Assembly: GCA_018710985.1 (NCBI GenBank)
Contig: DVIV01000030.1
Coordinates: 1 to 64,000, forward strand
Direction of reading: 5' to 3'
Length of the DNA stretch: 64,000 nt
From: Candidatus Limiplasma pullicola
GTDB taxonomy: Bacteria > Bacillota > Clostridia > Christensenellales > Aristaeellaceae
The notes below the pieces were generated by a model. That model made no database searches. It was not told the DNA's origin and saw nothing but the letters and a program-made list of their open reading frames with translations. Position 1 is the first letter of the stretch. Each line of letters opens with the position of its first letter. A program made the translations under genes and the position numbers. Shown one piece after another: positions 52,001 through 59,733 of the stretch.

Positions 52001-53180
52001 CACGGGGTCGCTGTCCCGCGTGCAGGGCGAAACCTATGGCAACTATCCCTACCTGGCCGGCTCACTGTCCGCTCCGGACTATTACGAGCTGGTCATCGCG
52101 CCCGACAGCCCGCTGTTTTTTATCGATTGGAATATCCATCATTACCTGCCCTACGATCCGCTGGCGCGCATTGATCCCGTCTACGATGAGCTGCGCTTTT
52201 CCAGCGGCAAGATCCTGCGCACACAGATTCGCACCATCGACGTGCTCAAGGTAGGCGACACCTACTACGGCACGCCGGTGACGGATCTCATCGACGGGAG
52301 GGAGCGCCCCGCCACGCCCACCTTGCGCCTGCGCGGCGGGTATGACTCCGCGCTGCTCATTCTCAACGCCGAGCCGGAGCTTAACGCCGACGGCGGCTAC
52401 GCTACCGACCTGGACGGCAACAAGCTGGTACGCGGCCGCAGGCTCACCATCAGCTACAGCATGCTCAACAACCTGGCCCGCCAGAACGTCGACTACATCG
52501 CCTTCGGGCTGGATGGCGTGATGGCGCTGATCGATCTGGAGGAGCTTAGAAGCGGCGAGGCGGTGGCCGGGCTGATGAAGCAGGAGGGAATCAGCAAAAC
52601 CAGCGGCACGCGCTTTCAGGTGGATCTGGAGCCCGTGACCGCGGACACCCAGCTGGCCCAGAGCGAGGCCGGCGCGCAGGAGGCGGCCCGGCTGGGCGAA
52701 AAGCTTATGCGCGTCAGCGTCAAGGTCAGCAGCGGCTCGCGCCGGGTGGATATCGCGCCCGTTTTGAAAAACGCCAGCGTGCTCTTTGACGCCAGCGCTC
52801 TTTTGGAAAGCGACCTGGCCCCCGCGCAGTCCGGCGGCGACGTGACCGAAACCGTTGCCGGCAAGCCCGTGAACGCGGCGGCGGACGCCCAGGACGAGCG
52901 CATGCAGGCCGCCGTGGCCGCCGCCAAGGGCGAAGCCGAGGCGGACGAGGAACTGCTGGATTTGACGCTTGAGATGCTCAATGACCACATCCGTATGAAC
53001 AACACCACGCTGCTGCGCTATGACGACGGCAAAAAGGCGCTTGACACGACAGCCGTGGTGCCCTATACTGCATCCGAATCCAACCTTGTCATGTTCCGCG
53101 CGATGATGCGGACCCGGCCGTACCTGACGGCCAGCCTGTCCAAGAGCGGACTGTACGGGCTGGGCGAGCAGGCCCAGTGA
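49017..53180 (+). CDS. Large surface protein with Pro/Thr-rich stalk, beta-helix-like and MBG-like domains
   Basis: 1387 residues. Signal peptide (LCLCACLCALPLLEAAAG region), then a Pro/Thr/Ser stalk (residues about 36-165), a cysteine cluster (CDHMNEHCERAPKCTVPGC), a long beta-rich region with LSGSGCLTVANNLNYG-type repeated strands, an MBG-like domain (ADQERTYNGKAFQLSKKLYP; GSLSRVQGETYGNYPY), and a mixed C-terminal part. No LPXTG, SLH or wall-binding repeat is visible, so anchoring is unexplained. The ATG at 49017 has AAGGAGG six bases before it. No terminator before the LCP gene, so the two are probably one operon. Confidence 0.82.
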   Translation: MRTVKKRHMRIACLCLCACLCALPLLEAAAGDTAAPLPTPTPLPAGDLVTQSESGASGTGTPADPSVSTPEPSVTPTVTPTEVPQTSEEPAPTPVSETTAVPADTPKPTASDAPGTSPEVSATPTVSPTASALPTVVPAPTPEADTPPAITVPPAEGGDPVWDESQCDHMNEHCERAPKCTVPGCRHIGVNEAGDVVALCGLGQWLMEVGSDTTDGVMTLAATAPIEMELVDGENILYRSGSYHLTGGGENATLYIRDNMVLSIELDGVQLLTLRVSQKSVVTIGFQGFTTIQTLTAPDAAVKLSGSGCLTVANNLNYGVLNVERGNVRLPSGASSDNGRRPVVFDAPGAEQAYVDGKFFTYVKTGSDGKVTLWLPVLGEGASYWGRMNGNTLEVSSLAEPPAEGDKVDLSVTDPFTAEEGKSYTLYASDPAKQGRLINGAAGASFTLAGVGAEGSVPTFQGDGGTLYVSGTSYLAELSGPYALSGTGRLHVGTLSAPNLTAQGGLTIRADTGDAPTAWTKVPVSSGEMTLDLTAEYNGAAVPALFFGTDPQTVYAPLPAAATGYHYEGTVKGGKLLVEAVENEQGELINLDASGHTFNAAGNYRVVSEGGTSGQIVVADGVSVKLTLAGTFTSGDLRIGADASVTLVLQGANAVGPVVVGDGATLSLSGTGALDAASISGGGTVSIAETTNLSLSSGTALPGSALQPTVIAVTDDQNAPMARAQIVLKLGNQEPFNVTTGRNGTVTLWRAQALSGTDVVVLSDQDTYAAVINGGTASPDALPVIRNVRAAPYGSITFETDTGNTLGVQYIVSDKEEEMADTWEPTAGVVLMRGGECTIPGLKDGDVVTFRAFACAQAGVTLSGDTASAFAFSEKVVFTVREERQPLVIADQERTYNGKAFQLSKKLYPESASVSYFQDGELLKSAPVKVGEYIARVTVPAGDAQYLPGSYDVRMTIKRIVVLIYPEAASKQKGQDDPEFFYEYDESVMLEDDEVTGSLSRVQGETYGNYPYLAGSLSAPDYYELVIAPDSPLFFIDWNIHHYLPYDPLARIDPVYDELRFSSGKILRTQIRTIDVLKVGDTYYGTPVTDLIDGRERPATPTLRLRGGYDSALLILNAEPELNADGGYATDLDGNKLVRGRRLTISYSMLNNLARQNVDYIAFGLDGVMALIDLEELRSGEAVAGLMKQEGISKTSGTRFQVDLEPVTADTQLAQSEAGAQEAARLGEKLMRVSVKVSSGSRRVDIAPVLKNASVLFDASALLESDLAPAQSGGDVTETVAGKPVNAAADAQDERMQAAVAAAKGEAEADEELLDLTLEMLNDHIRMNNTTLLRYDDGKKALDTTAVVPYTASESNLVMFRAMMRTRPYLTASLSKSGLYGLGEQAQ

Positions 53181-53214
53181 CGGGCATGAACCTATGTGCC
53201 TAAGGAGGAAAACC

Positions 53215-54387
53215 ATGATCGGAAAGATGTTGAAACGCGCGCTGTCGCTCTGCCTTTGCGCGCTGCTGCTGGCAGGCGGCTGCCTGGCTGAGGATAGCCT
53301 TGAGGACTTTGTGCCCGACGAGCTGACCCCGGAGGAGCTGGCTCAATGGCAGGAGTGGGCCGAGGAGGGCATGGGCGAAAGCGACGCCACCGCCGAAAAT
53401 GCCGCCGAGCTGACCCCGGAGGAAGAGGCGCTCATGGAGGAGATGGCCTCCATGCTGGAGGATACCACCGTCGATACCGAGGTGGACCTGACCAATCTGG
53501 AGCCCAACGAGGACCTGCCCGACCATGTGGTGAACATTCTGCTGCTGGGTGTGGACAACCGCAGCGTCGAGCTGGTCAGCGGCCGGGCCGACGCCAACAT
53601 CATCTGCTCCATCAATACCCAGGACGGCTCCATCAAGCTGACCTCCATCGCCCGTGACACGGCTGTGGTGGTGCCCGGCTACAAGAGCCAAAAGCGCCTG
53701 AACACCGCCTTCAAGTTCGGCAGCAAGGACGGCGACATCGCCAAGGGCGCCGAGCTGGCCATGAAGACCGTCAACCGCAATTTTCAGATGAACATCGAGC
53801 GCTACGTGGTGGTCAACATCCATGGCCTGGCCGATATCATCGAGGCGCTGGGCGGCGTGGACATGGAGATGACCAAGGGCGAGGCCCAGGCCATCAACTA
53901 TGAGCTGCATGTCAAGGAGCCCATGGACGACGTCGAGCGCGACAAGCTGGAGGTGGTTGACGGCGTGCAGCACCTGGACGGCATGGAGGCCGTGACCTAC
54001 GGCCGCATCCGCAACCTCCAGGGCCAGAACGACATCAACCGCAACGAGCGCCAGAGAAAGCTGCTGGAGGCGCTGCTCAAAAAGGTCATGGAGGATATGG
54101 ACCTCACCAAATTCCTCAACCTGATCGAAACTGCCCTGCCTTACGGCAAGACCAATCTGACCGCCGACGAGCTGCTGTCTCTGGGCATGACGGTGCTTTC
54201 CGGCAGCGCGATGCAAAGCCTCGCCTCCGGCGGCGAGGTAGTGGGCCATTTCGGCATCCCGATGGAGAAGCAGTACGGCTACCGGGAATTTGACGGCGAG
54301 AGCCTGATCTACATCAGCGAAAAGCGCATGCAGACCACGCTGACCGCCATGCAGGAATTCATCTACGGCCAGAGCTACGTGAAATAA
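53215..54387 (+). CDS. LytR-CpsA-Psr (LCP) family protein
   Basis: 390 residues. A hydrophobic N terminus ends LLAGGCLAED, which may be a lipobox or a plain signal peptide; LCP proteins normally have a membrane anchor here. An acidic stretch follows (residues 30-90), then the LCP domain: NILLLGVDNR, SGRADANIICSI, KLTSIARDTAVVVPG, RLNTAFKFG, VVNIHGLADIIEALGGVDM and YGRIRN, which supply the polyprenyl-pyrophosphate binding arginines. LCP enzymes attach anionic glycopolymers to peptidoglycan or to proteins. Directly after the surface protein gene (34-base gap, AAGGAGG), so it may glycosylate or anchor that protein. Confidence 0.9.
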   Translation: MIGKMLKRALSLCLCALLLAGGCLAEDSLEDFVPDELTPEELAQWQEWAEEGMGESDATAENAAELTPEEEALMEEMASMLEDTTVDTEVDLTNLEPNEDLPDHVVNILLLGVDNRSVELVSGRADANIICSINTQDGSIKLTSIARDTAVVVPGYKSQKRLNTAFKFGSKDGDIAKGAELAMKTVNRNFQMNIERYVVVNIHGLADIIEALGGVDMEMTKGEAQAINYELHVKEPMDDVERDKLEVVDGVQHLDGMEAVTYGRIRNLQGQNDINRNERQRKLLEALLKKVMEDMDLTKFLNLIETALPYGKTNLTADELLSLGMTVLSGSAMQSLASGGEVVGHFGIPMEKQYGYREFDGESLIYISEKRMQTTLTAMQEFIYGQSYVK

Positions 54388-54411
54388 GCCGGCGGGCCGC
54401 CGGCATGCCGC

Positions 54412-54442
54412 GCCCGCGCCCCGTCAGGGCGCGGGCATTTTT
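54412..54442 (+). terminator. Terminator after the LCP gene
   Basis: GCCCGCGCCC (54412-54421) pairs with GGGCGCGGGC (54427-54436), followed by ATTTTT. A second small hairpin GCCGGC/GCCGGC lies just before. Confidence 0.82.
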
Positions 54443-54465
54443 CTGCAAAAGGAGCGAATGAAGCG

Positions 54466-55185
54466 ATGCAACCTTCGACCAATACGCCGGCGGCCGCCGC
54501 CCGGCGCGCCGCCGCCGCGGTCCGGGCGGCCTTTCCCCATACGCTGCCCGTTTTGATGGGCTTTTCCTGCCTGGGGCTGACCTATGGCGTGCTGATGGCC
54601 TCCAAGGGCTATGGCGCGCTGTGGTCGCTTTTGATGAGCGCGCTGGCCTTCGGCGGCAGCATGCAGTATGTGGCCATCTCGCTGCTCACGGCGGCGTTCG
54701 ACCCGCTTCAGGCGTTTCTGATGAGCCTGATGGTCAACGCCCGCCACCTGTTTTACGGCCTGAGCATGCTGCCCCGCTACCGGGGGATGGGGGGCGCGCG
54801 AAACGCGCTGGTATTCCTTCTGTGCGACGAGACCTTTTCCATCAACTGCGCTACGGAGCCGCCGGCGGATGTTCCCGCCAAGGATTTTTACCTGGCCGTG
54901 TCGCTGCTGGATTACCTCTACTGGGTCGCGGCCTCCTTCGTGGGCGGGCTGATCGGCGGCATGCTGAACGCGGACCTGACCGGTCTGGATTTCGTGCTCA
55001 CGGCACTGATCTTCGTGCTGTTCCTGGATAAATGGGACCGGCGGGAAGAGCGCCCCTCCGCGCTCATCGGGCTGGGAGCGGCGGTTGCGTGCCTGGCTGC
55101 CTTCGGTCAGAGCGGTTTTATCATCCCCGCGATGGGGGTCATTCTGGCGGCGCTTTTGCTGGGGAGGGACAGGCTATGCAGGTGA
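54466..55185 (+). CDS. azlC: AzlC-family branched-chain amino acid exporter, large subunit
   Basis: 239 residues, about six to seven helices. GFSCLGLTYGVLMASKG, FGGSMQYVAI, NARHLFYGLSML and LLCDETFSI are AzlC signatures. With AzlD it exports branched-chain amino acids or their analogues (AzlCD/BrnFE). GGAG precedes the ATG. Its stop overlaps the azlD start by ten bases. Confidence 0.93.
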   Translation: MQPSTNTPAAAARRAAAAVRAAFPHTLPVLMGFSCLGLTYGVLMASKGYGALWSLLMSALAFGGSMQYVAISLLTAAFDPLQAFLMSLMVNARHLFYGLSMLPRYRGMGGARNALVFLLCDETFSINCATEPPADVPAKDFYLAVSLLDYLYWVAASFVGGLIGGMLNADLTGLDFVLTALIFVLFLDKWDRREERPSALIGLGAAVACLAAFGQSGFIIPAMGVILAALLLGRDRLCR

Positions 55186-55514
55186 TGACGCCCCTGGAAA
55201 CGATGGCAATGATTCTCGCCGTGGCGGCGGGTACGGTGATCACGCGCTTTCTGCCCTTCTGGCTGTTTCCGGAGAGCAAGGGTGTCCCGCGCGCGGTGGC
55301 CTTTCTGGGACAGGCGCTGCCCCCGGCCATGATGGGCCTGCTGGTGGTTTACTGCCTCAAGGGGACGGACGTGCTGGGCCCCACCCACGCCATCCCCGAA
55401 ATTGTGGCGCTGGTGGTGATCTATGTGCTGCACCGGGCAAAGCACAACGCGCTTTTGAGCATTGCGGGCGGCACGGTGGTCTATGTGCTGCTTCTGCGGC
55501 TTTTGACGGCGTAA
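55176..55514 (+). CDS. azlD: AzlD-family small subunit
   Basis: 112 residues, four helices. Begins MQVMTPLETMAMILAVAAGT; TRFLPFWLF and FLGQALPPAMMGLLVVYCLK are AzlD signatures. The ATG at 55176 lies inside the end of azlC, with GGGGAGGG seven bases before it. Confidence 0.92.
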   Translation: MQVMTPLETMAMILAVAAGTVITRFLPFWLFPESKGVPRAVAFLGQALPPAMMGLLVVYCLKGTDVLGPTHAIPEIVALVVIYVLHRAKHNALLSIAGGTVVYVLLLRLLTA

Positions 55515-55524
55515 TCCCAAGGAC

Positions 55525-55563
55525 GCGCAAAAGGCGGCCCCCGTCAGGGGACCGCCTTGCGCG
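55525..55563. terminator. Terminator between convergent azlD and secG
   Basis: GCGCAAAAGGCGG...CCCC-GTCA-GGGG...CCGCCTTGCGC forms a long stem with one bulge (55525-55562). Short T runs follow on both strands. Confidence 0.7.
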
Positions 55564-55573
55564 CTTTAAGGCA

Positions 55574-55810
55574 TCAGCCCAAAAACATCATCACAATGGA
55601 CAGCACCACAAACACGATCGCGCAGATCTTGGTAATCAGCGCCAGCTTGGCGTCCATGCCCTTGGCCTTGTTCTTGCCGAAAAAGGTTTCGGCCGCGCCG
55701 CTGATGGCGCCCAGGCCGCTGCGCTCGCTGCTTTGCAAAAGCACGGTCACAATCATCACAAGGGCAGATATCAAAAGCAGGATGCCAACAATCCAGTGAA
55801 GCACGGTCAT
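55574..55810 (-). CDS. secG: Preprotein translocase subunit SecG
   Basis: 78 residues with two membrane helices. LLQSSERSGLGAISGAAETFFG is the conserved cytosolic loop of SecG. AAGGAGGG lies before the ATG. It is the small subunit of the SecYEG channel. Confidence 0.95.
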   Translation of the reverse strand: MTVLHWIVGILLLISALVMIVTVLLQSSERSGLGAISGAAETFFGKNKAKGMDAKLALITKICAIVFVVLSIVMMFLG

Positions 55811-55844
55811 CAGGGGTTCCCTCCTTGGCGAATATCGACATATT

Positions 55845-55873
55845 ATATTAGCATTATCCTATGGAAAAAGCAA
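55845..55873 (-). promoter_or_regulatory. Promoter of secG
   Basis: Minus strand TTGCTT (55873-55868), 17 bases, TAATAT (55850-55845); an overlapping TATAAT (55847-55842) gives a 20-base spacer. The first is more likely. Confidence 0.55.
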
Positions 55874-55884
55874 GCCCAAAAATC

Positions 55885-57291
55885 TCATGAGCGCTCCTTG
55901 GGCGCATGCCGCCCGTCCAGCGCGCCGCGAATGAGGCGAAGCAGCGTGCCCGACAGCAGAAACAGCGCGATCAGGTTGGGAATGGACATTAGCCCGTTGA
56001 AGGTTTCCGCGATGCTCCAAAGCAGCCCCAGGTCCGCCGTTGCGCCCAGGATGGCCACCAGGGAATAGACCACCATAAACGGCGCGATGGCCCGGGAGGA
56101 GAAGAGAAACTCCACGCAGCGCGCGCCGTACAGCCCCCAGCCGATGATGGTGGAGAAGGCGAAGCAGCACATGGCCACGGCGGTGAAGATGGTGATCCAG
56201 TTGCCATACGTGGCGACAAAGCCGCTGATGGTCAGCTCCGCTCCCGCGGCCTGGCCGTAGCCCACGGGCACGCCGCTGAGCAGAATGACCAGCGCGGTCA
56301 GGGTGCAGATGACGATGGTATCGGCAAAGACCTCAAAGATGCCGAACAGGCCCTGCCGGACGGGTTCCTGCGTATCGGCGCAGGCGTGGGCGATGGAGCC
56401 CGTGCCAAGGCCCGCCTCGTTGGAGAAGATGCCGCGTGCTACGCCCTTTTGCATGCTGGTAAAGAAGCTCCCCACCACGCCGCCGGTGACGGCCATGGGC
56501 GAAAACGCGCCCGTGACGATGGAGCCCAGCACGGCCGGGATGCGCCCGGCGTTGAGAATCACGACGCCCAGCGCCAGCACGACATACAGCAGCGCCATAA
56601 ACGGCACCAGCTTTTCCGTGACGCGGCCGATGCGCTTGATGCCGCCCAGCAGTACCAGCAGAAGGATCAGCGCGATGGCCACGCCGATGATCCAGCGGCA
56701 CAGCGTGACCGCGTCCGCGGGAAGCAGGCCATAGCTGCTCAGCGCCGTGTTGATGGAGGCGGTGATGGTGTTGACCTGGGTGGCGTTGCCGGTGCCAAAC
56801 ACCGTAAACACGCCAAAGACGGAATAGAGCACCGCGAGCCAGTACCAGCGCCTGCCCAAGCCATTTTTGATGTAGTACATGGGCCCGCCCACATAGTCAC
56901 CCTGGGCGTTGCGCTCCCGGAAATGCACCGCCAGCGTCACCTCGGCGAACTTGGTGCACATGCCCAGCACCGCGCTCACCCACATCCAGAACACCGCGCC
57001 CGGTCCGCCGATGGCGATGGCGCCCGCCACGCCCGCGATGTTGCCCGTGCCGACCGTGGCCGCCAGCGCCGTGCACACGGCCTGGAAGGGGGTCATGGCG
57101 CCGTCCTGCGCCGTTTTTTTCTGGAACATGCGGCCCAGCGTGGCCCGGATGGCCAGGGGGAAGCGACGGATCTGCACAAAGCGGGTGCGCAGGCTCAGGT
57201 ACAGCCCCACGCCAAGGATGCACACCATGGCCGGAAGGCCCCATACAAAGTTGTTGACCGCCTGGTTGACGGACGCGATGATGTCCAGAAT
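55885..57291 (-). CDS. AGCS-family sodium:amino acid symporter
   Basis: About 468 residues, some ten helices. VGTGNIAGVAGAIAIGGPGAVFWMW, the segment GGPMYYIKNGLG, and FSNEAGLGTGSIAHA are signatures of alanine/glycine:cation symporters (AlsT/AgcS). The first ATG in frame (57228) has no ribosome binding site and would cut off the first helix region. Upstream the frame runs on through VNQAVNNFVWGLPAMV, where homologues begin, and AAAGGAG (57307-57301) points to ATT at 57291 (nine bases) or CTG at 57288. I place the start at 57291; see findings. Confidence 0.85.
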   Translation of the reverse strand: MLDIIASVNQAVNNFVWGLPAMVCILGVGLYLSLRTRFVQIRRFPLAIRATLGRMFQKKTAQDGAMTPFQAVCTALAATVGTGNIAGVAGAIAIGGPGAVFWMWVSAVLGMCTKFAEVTLAVHFRERNAQGDYVGGPMYYIKNGLGRRWYWLAVLYSVFGVFTVFGTGNATQVNTITASINTALSSYGLLPADAVTLCRWIIGVAIALILLLVLLGGIKRIGRVTEKLVPFMALLYVVLALGVVILNAGRIPAVLGSIVTGAFSPMAVTGGVVGSFFTSMQKGVARGIFSNEAGLGTGSIAHACADTQEPVRQGLFGIFEVFADTIVICTLTALVILLSGVPVGYGQAAGAELTISGFVATYGNWITIFTAVAMCCFAFSTIIGWGLYGARCVEFLFSSRAIAPFMVVYSLVAILGATADLGLLWSIAETFNGLMSIPNLIALFLLSGTLLRLIRGALDGRHAPKERS

Positions 57292-57333
57292 GGGAATCGT
57301 CTCCTTTGTGTTTGGATTTGTACGCTGTGCACA

Positions 57334-57362
57334 AGCCTAGCAGGTATGGGGGGAATTGTCAA
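57334..57362 (-). promoter_or_regulatory. Promoter of the AGCS symporter gene
   Basis: Minus strand TTGACA (57362-57357), 17 bases, TAGGCT (57339-57334). It places the transcript start near 57327, 36 bases before the proposed ATT codon. Confidence 0.65.
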
Positions 57363-57501
57363 GGGAAATGCAAAAATGGGGGAAGGCTTTGGTCTTCTTT
57401 TCCGTTGGTATCATTGGAAGAAAAAAGAAACGGAACGGAGGGAGAGGCTGTGGCGCGTCTCCGCCGGACCGGAAGCGAAGAATCATCAGGGGGGGAACGG
57501 C

Positions 57502-58674
57502 ATGAAACGTGTATTTGTCAAGGCGTTGCTGATGCTGCTGGCGCTCGCGCTGCCTGCCGCGGCATGCGGGCAGACGACGAGGCAGACCGTCACGGAGAAC
57601 GGCAGGGTGCGGGAGACGCTCGTCACCTTTGCAGAGGACGCGCCGCAGGCCATACGCGACCTCATGAATAGGCACGGCCTGGGCGACGCGCGCTGCGTAT
57701 GCGGCGCGGCGCTGGAGCAGGAAGCGATGGCCGTGGACACGGATACCGACGGCCTGCCGTGGACGAGCAGCGCGCTGCTGGTGGTGGAGCGGGGCGGCGT
57801 GTATTCGCTGGTGGGCCTGCGCTGTGAGGCGGGCGGTAGAAATGCGCGCGTGGAGGATTTTGGCGCCCTGGGTCTGCCGCTGGGCGAGGGGTGTGCCGTG
57901 CATCCCTTGTGGGATGAGGACACGCGGCTTTGCGACTTTGAGCTGCTGCTCCCTGCGGAGGGCGGAGAGCGGCGCTGGCACTTTGGCTGCCACTCGATCA
58001 GCGGATGGCATGCCGTGGAACACACGGATGCGGGGGGCCGGCGCACGGTCTTTGCCTGGAATGGAGAGATGGAGACGGACGGCGAGCGGTTTTGTGTGCC
58101 GCTTAAGACGTGGCTCGCGGAGCAAACGCGGCTGGACAGCCTGCTCATCACAGCAGGCGAGGCCCGCCGGCTGGAGGAGGAGCAACGCGCGGCGCTTGCG
58201 GGGACGGACCTGTGCCTCATCTGGGGCGTGAACCTGCGCAGCGAGGCCACCTCCAGCTCGCGCAGCCTGGGAAGATACCATGTGGCACTGGCGCAGGTGC
58301 TGGACCAGAAGCCGGGCACGGAGGTCCCCTGGTATCACGTGCAGGTGGGCGGCACAGAGGGGTATGTCAGCGGAAGGTATGTTTCCTTCCCTGCCGACTG
58401 GACGGAGTTTGTTTACCGGGCTTCCAGCCCGTGTCCGGTGGTGACGGCAGTGGCCGGCAGCTCAATGATGACGGACATGGATGGCGGCGGCGCGGCGTGC
58501 GCTCCGGAAGCGGGACAGCGCATGCGCGTGCTGGCCGAAACGGAGGACGGCTGGCTGCATGTGTTCCTGCCCCGGGAGGATTTGGACGGATCGCTGAACC
58601 AGCCGGGAACCTATGGATATCTGCGCCGGGAGGATGTCGCGCTGTGGCTGGGCCCGGATGCGTATTTTCCCTGA
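57502..58674 (+). CDS. Secreted protein with SH3-like (SH3b) domain
   Basis: 390 residues. Signal peptide (LLMLLALALPAAAC), possibly a lipoprotein with Cys at the end. The middle part (about 20-230) is of unknown family. Near residue 245, VNLRSEATSSSRSLGRYH...WYHVQVGGTEGYVSGRYV is a bacterial SH3 domain; a second related segment (MRVLAETEDGWLHVFLP ... GYLRREDV) ends the protein. Such domains bind wall peptides. GGGGGG precedes the ATG at 57502. An extended -10 (TGGTATCAT) lies near 57405. Confidence 0.75.
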   Translation: MKRVFVKALLMLLALALPAAACGQTTRQTVTENGRVRETLVTFAEDAPQAIRDLMNRHGLGDARCVCGAALEQEAMAVDTDTDGLPWTSSALLVVERGGVYSLVGLRCEAGGRNARVEDFGALGLPLGEGCAVHPLWDEDTRLCDFELLLPAEGGERRWHFGCHSISGWHAVEHTDAGGRRTVFAWNGEMETDGERFCVPLKTWLAEQTRLDSLLITAGEARRLEEEQRAALAGTDLCLIWGVNLRSEATSSSRSLGRYHVALAQVLDQKPGTEVPWYHVQVGGTEGYVSGRYVSFPADWTEFVYRASSPCPVVTAVAGSSMMTDMDGGGAACAPEAGQRMRVLAETEDGWLHVFLPREDLDGSLNQPGTYGYLRREDVALWLGPDAYFP

Positions 58675-58695
58675 GCTTCCCCCCTTGCCAGCCCG

Positions 58696-58704
58696 TGGTA
58701 TAAT
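58696..58704 (+). promoter_or_regulatory. Extended -10 promoter of the patatin-like gene
   Basis: TGGTATAAT at 58696-58704, a perfect -10 with TGn extension and no clear -35. The start codon is 34 bases on. Confidence 0.6.
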
Positions 58705-58737
58705 GGACACATTCGATGTGGAGAGGAAGCGGTGTCC

Positions 58738-59592
58738 ATGGAGCGGACGGGCTTTGTGCTGGAGGGCGGCGGCATGCGCGGCATCTATACCGCCGGGGTG
58801 CTGGATGAGATGATGGACTGGGGCGTCAGGCCCGACGGGATTCTGGGCGTTTCGGCCGGGGCCATCCACGGGGCCACCTACGTGGCCGGCCAAAAGGGGC
58901 GCAACATCCGCTACACCAAGAAATACTGCCGCAACTGGCGCTTCATGAGCCTGCGTTCCCTGCTGCTCACGGGCGACCTGGTGGGCCGCGTCTTCAGCTA
59001 CGAGGAACTGCCCTACCGGCTGGACCCATTCGATTTTGACGCTTTTTTCAAAAGCCCCGTGCGCTTTTACGCCCTGGCGACCGATGTGGAAACGGGTGAG
59101 GCGGTATGCCTGGACGGAAAACGAAGCGAGCACGCCCTGCTGGAAGCGCTCAGGGCCAGCTCCTCCATGCCGCTGGTGTCCACCATCGTGGCGTGGGAGG
59201 GGCGGCGCTATCTGGACGGCGGCACGGCGGACTCGATCCCGCTCAAACGCTTTGAGGAGATGGGGTATACGCGCTGCCTCGTGGTGCGCACGCAGCCGGA
59301 GGGCTTCGTCAAGCAGCCGGACCGGTCGCTTGCGCTCATGCGCCTGCGCTACCGCCGCTATCCTGCCTTTGTCAGGGCCAGCGAGCAGCGGCATGAGGTG
59401 TACAACGCCTCGCTGGCCTATGCCGATCAGGCCCAGGCAGAGGGCCGCGCGCTGGTGCTGTGCCCCTCCCGCCGCGTCCCCATCGGCCGGGTGGAAAAGA
59501 ACCCGGATGTGCTGGAGGCGCAGTATCAGCTGGGCCGCGCCGACGCGCGGGAGGAACGGGCGCGTATCGAGGCGTTCCTCAGGGCGGAATAA
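58738..59592 (+). CDS. Patatin-like phospholipase (RssA/YjjU type)
   Basis: 284 residues. LEGGGMRGIYTAG is the oxyanion loop, GVSAGA the GxSxG nucleophile elbow and LDGGTADSIP the DG(G) of the Ser-Asp dyad. The sequence resembles bacterial patatins of the YjjU group, cytosolic acyl hydrolases of unknown substrate. GAGAGGAA before 58730 fits the ATG at 58738 better than a GTG at 58732. Confidence 0.88.
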   Translation: MERTGFVLEGGGMRGIYTAGVLDEMMDWGVRPDGILGVSAGAIHGATYVAGQKGRNIRYTKKYCRNWRFMSLRSLLLTGDLVGRVFSYEELPYRLDPFDFDAFFKSPVRFYALATDVETGEAVCLDGKRSEHALLEALRASSSMPLVSTIVAWEGRRYLDGGTADSIPLKRFEEMGYTRCLVVRTQPEGFVKQPDRSLALMRLRYRRYPAFVRASEQRHEVYNASLAYADQAQAEGRALVLCPSRRVPIGRVEKNPDVLEAQYQLGRADAREERARIEAFLRAE

Positions 59593-59647
59593 GGGGAACT
59601 TCCCCTGCGAAAACGCCGGAAAACCGGCATTTTCGGGGTGTACAGGC

Positions 59648-59676
59648 TTGCCAAAGCCGCCGTTTCGTTCTATAAT
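59648..59676 (+). promoter_or_regulatory. Promoter of glnS
   Basis: TTGCCA (59648-59653), 17 bases, TATAAT (59671-59676). The start codon is 58 bases past the -10. Confidence 0.8.
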
Positions 59677-59733
59677 GATGCGAACCGGCGGCTTTGTTCT
59701 GCCTGGGAACACGATGGAAAGGAAGGCGCGAGC

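Noticed and set aside
49017..53180. Sortase-anchored or S-layer protein
   Set aside because: No LPXTG-like motif, hydrophobic C-terminal helix or SLH repeat was found.
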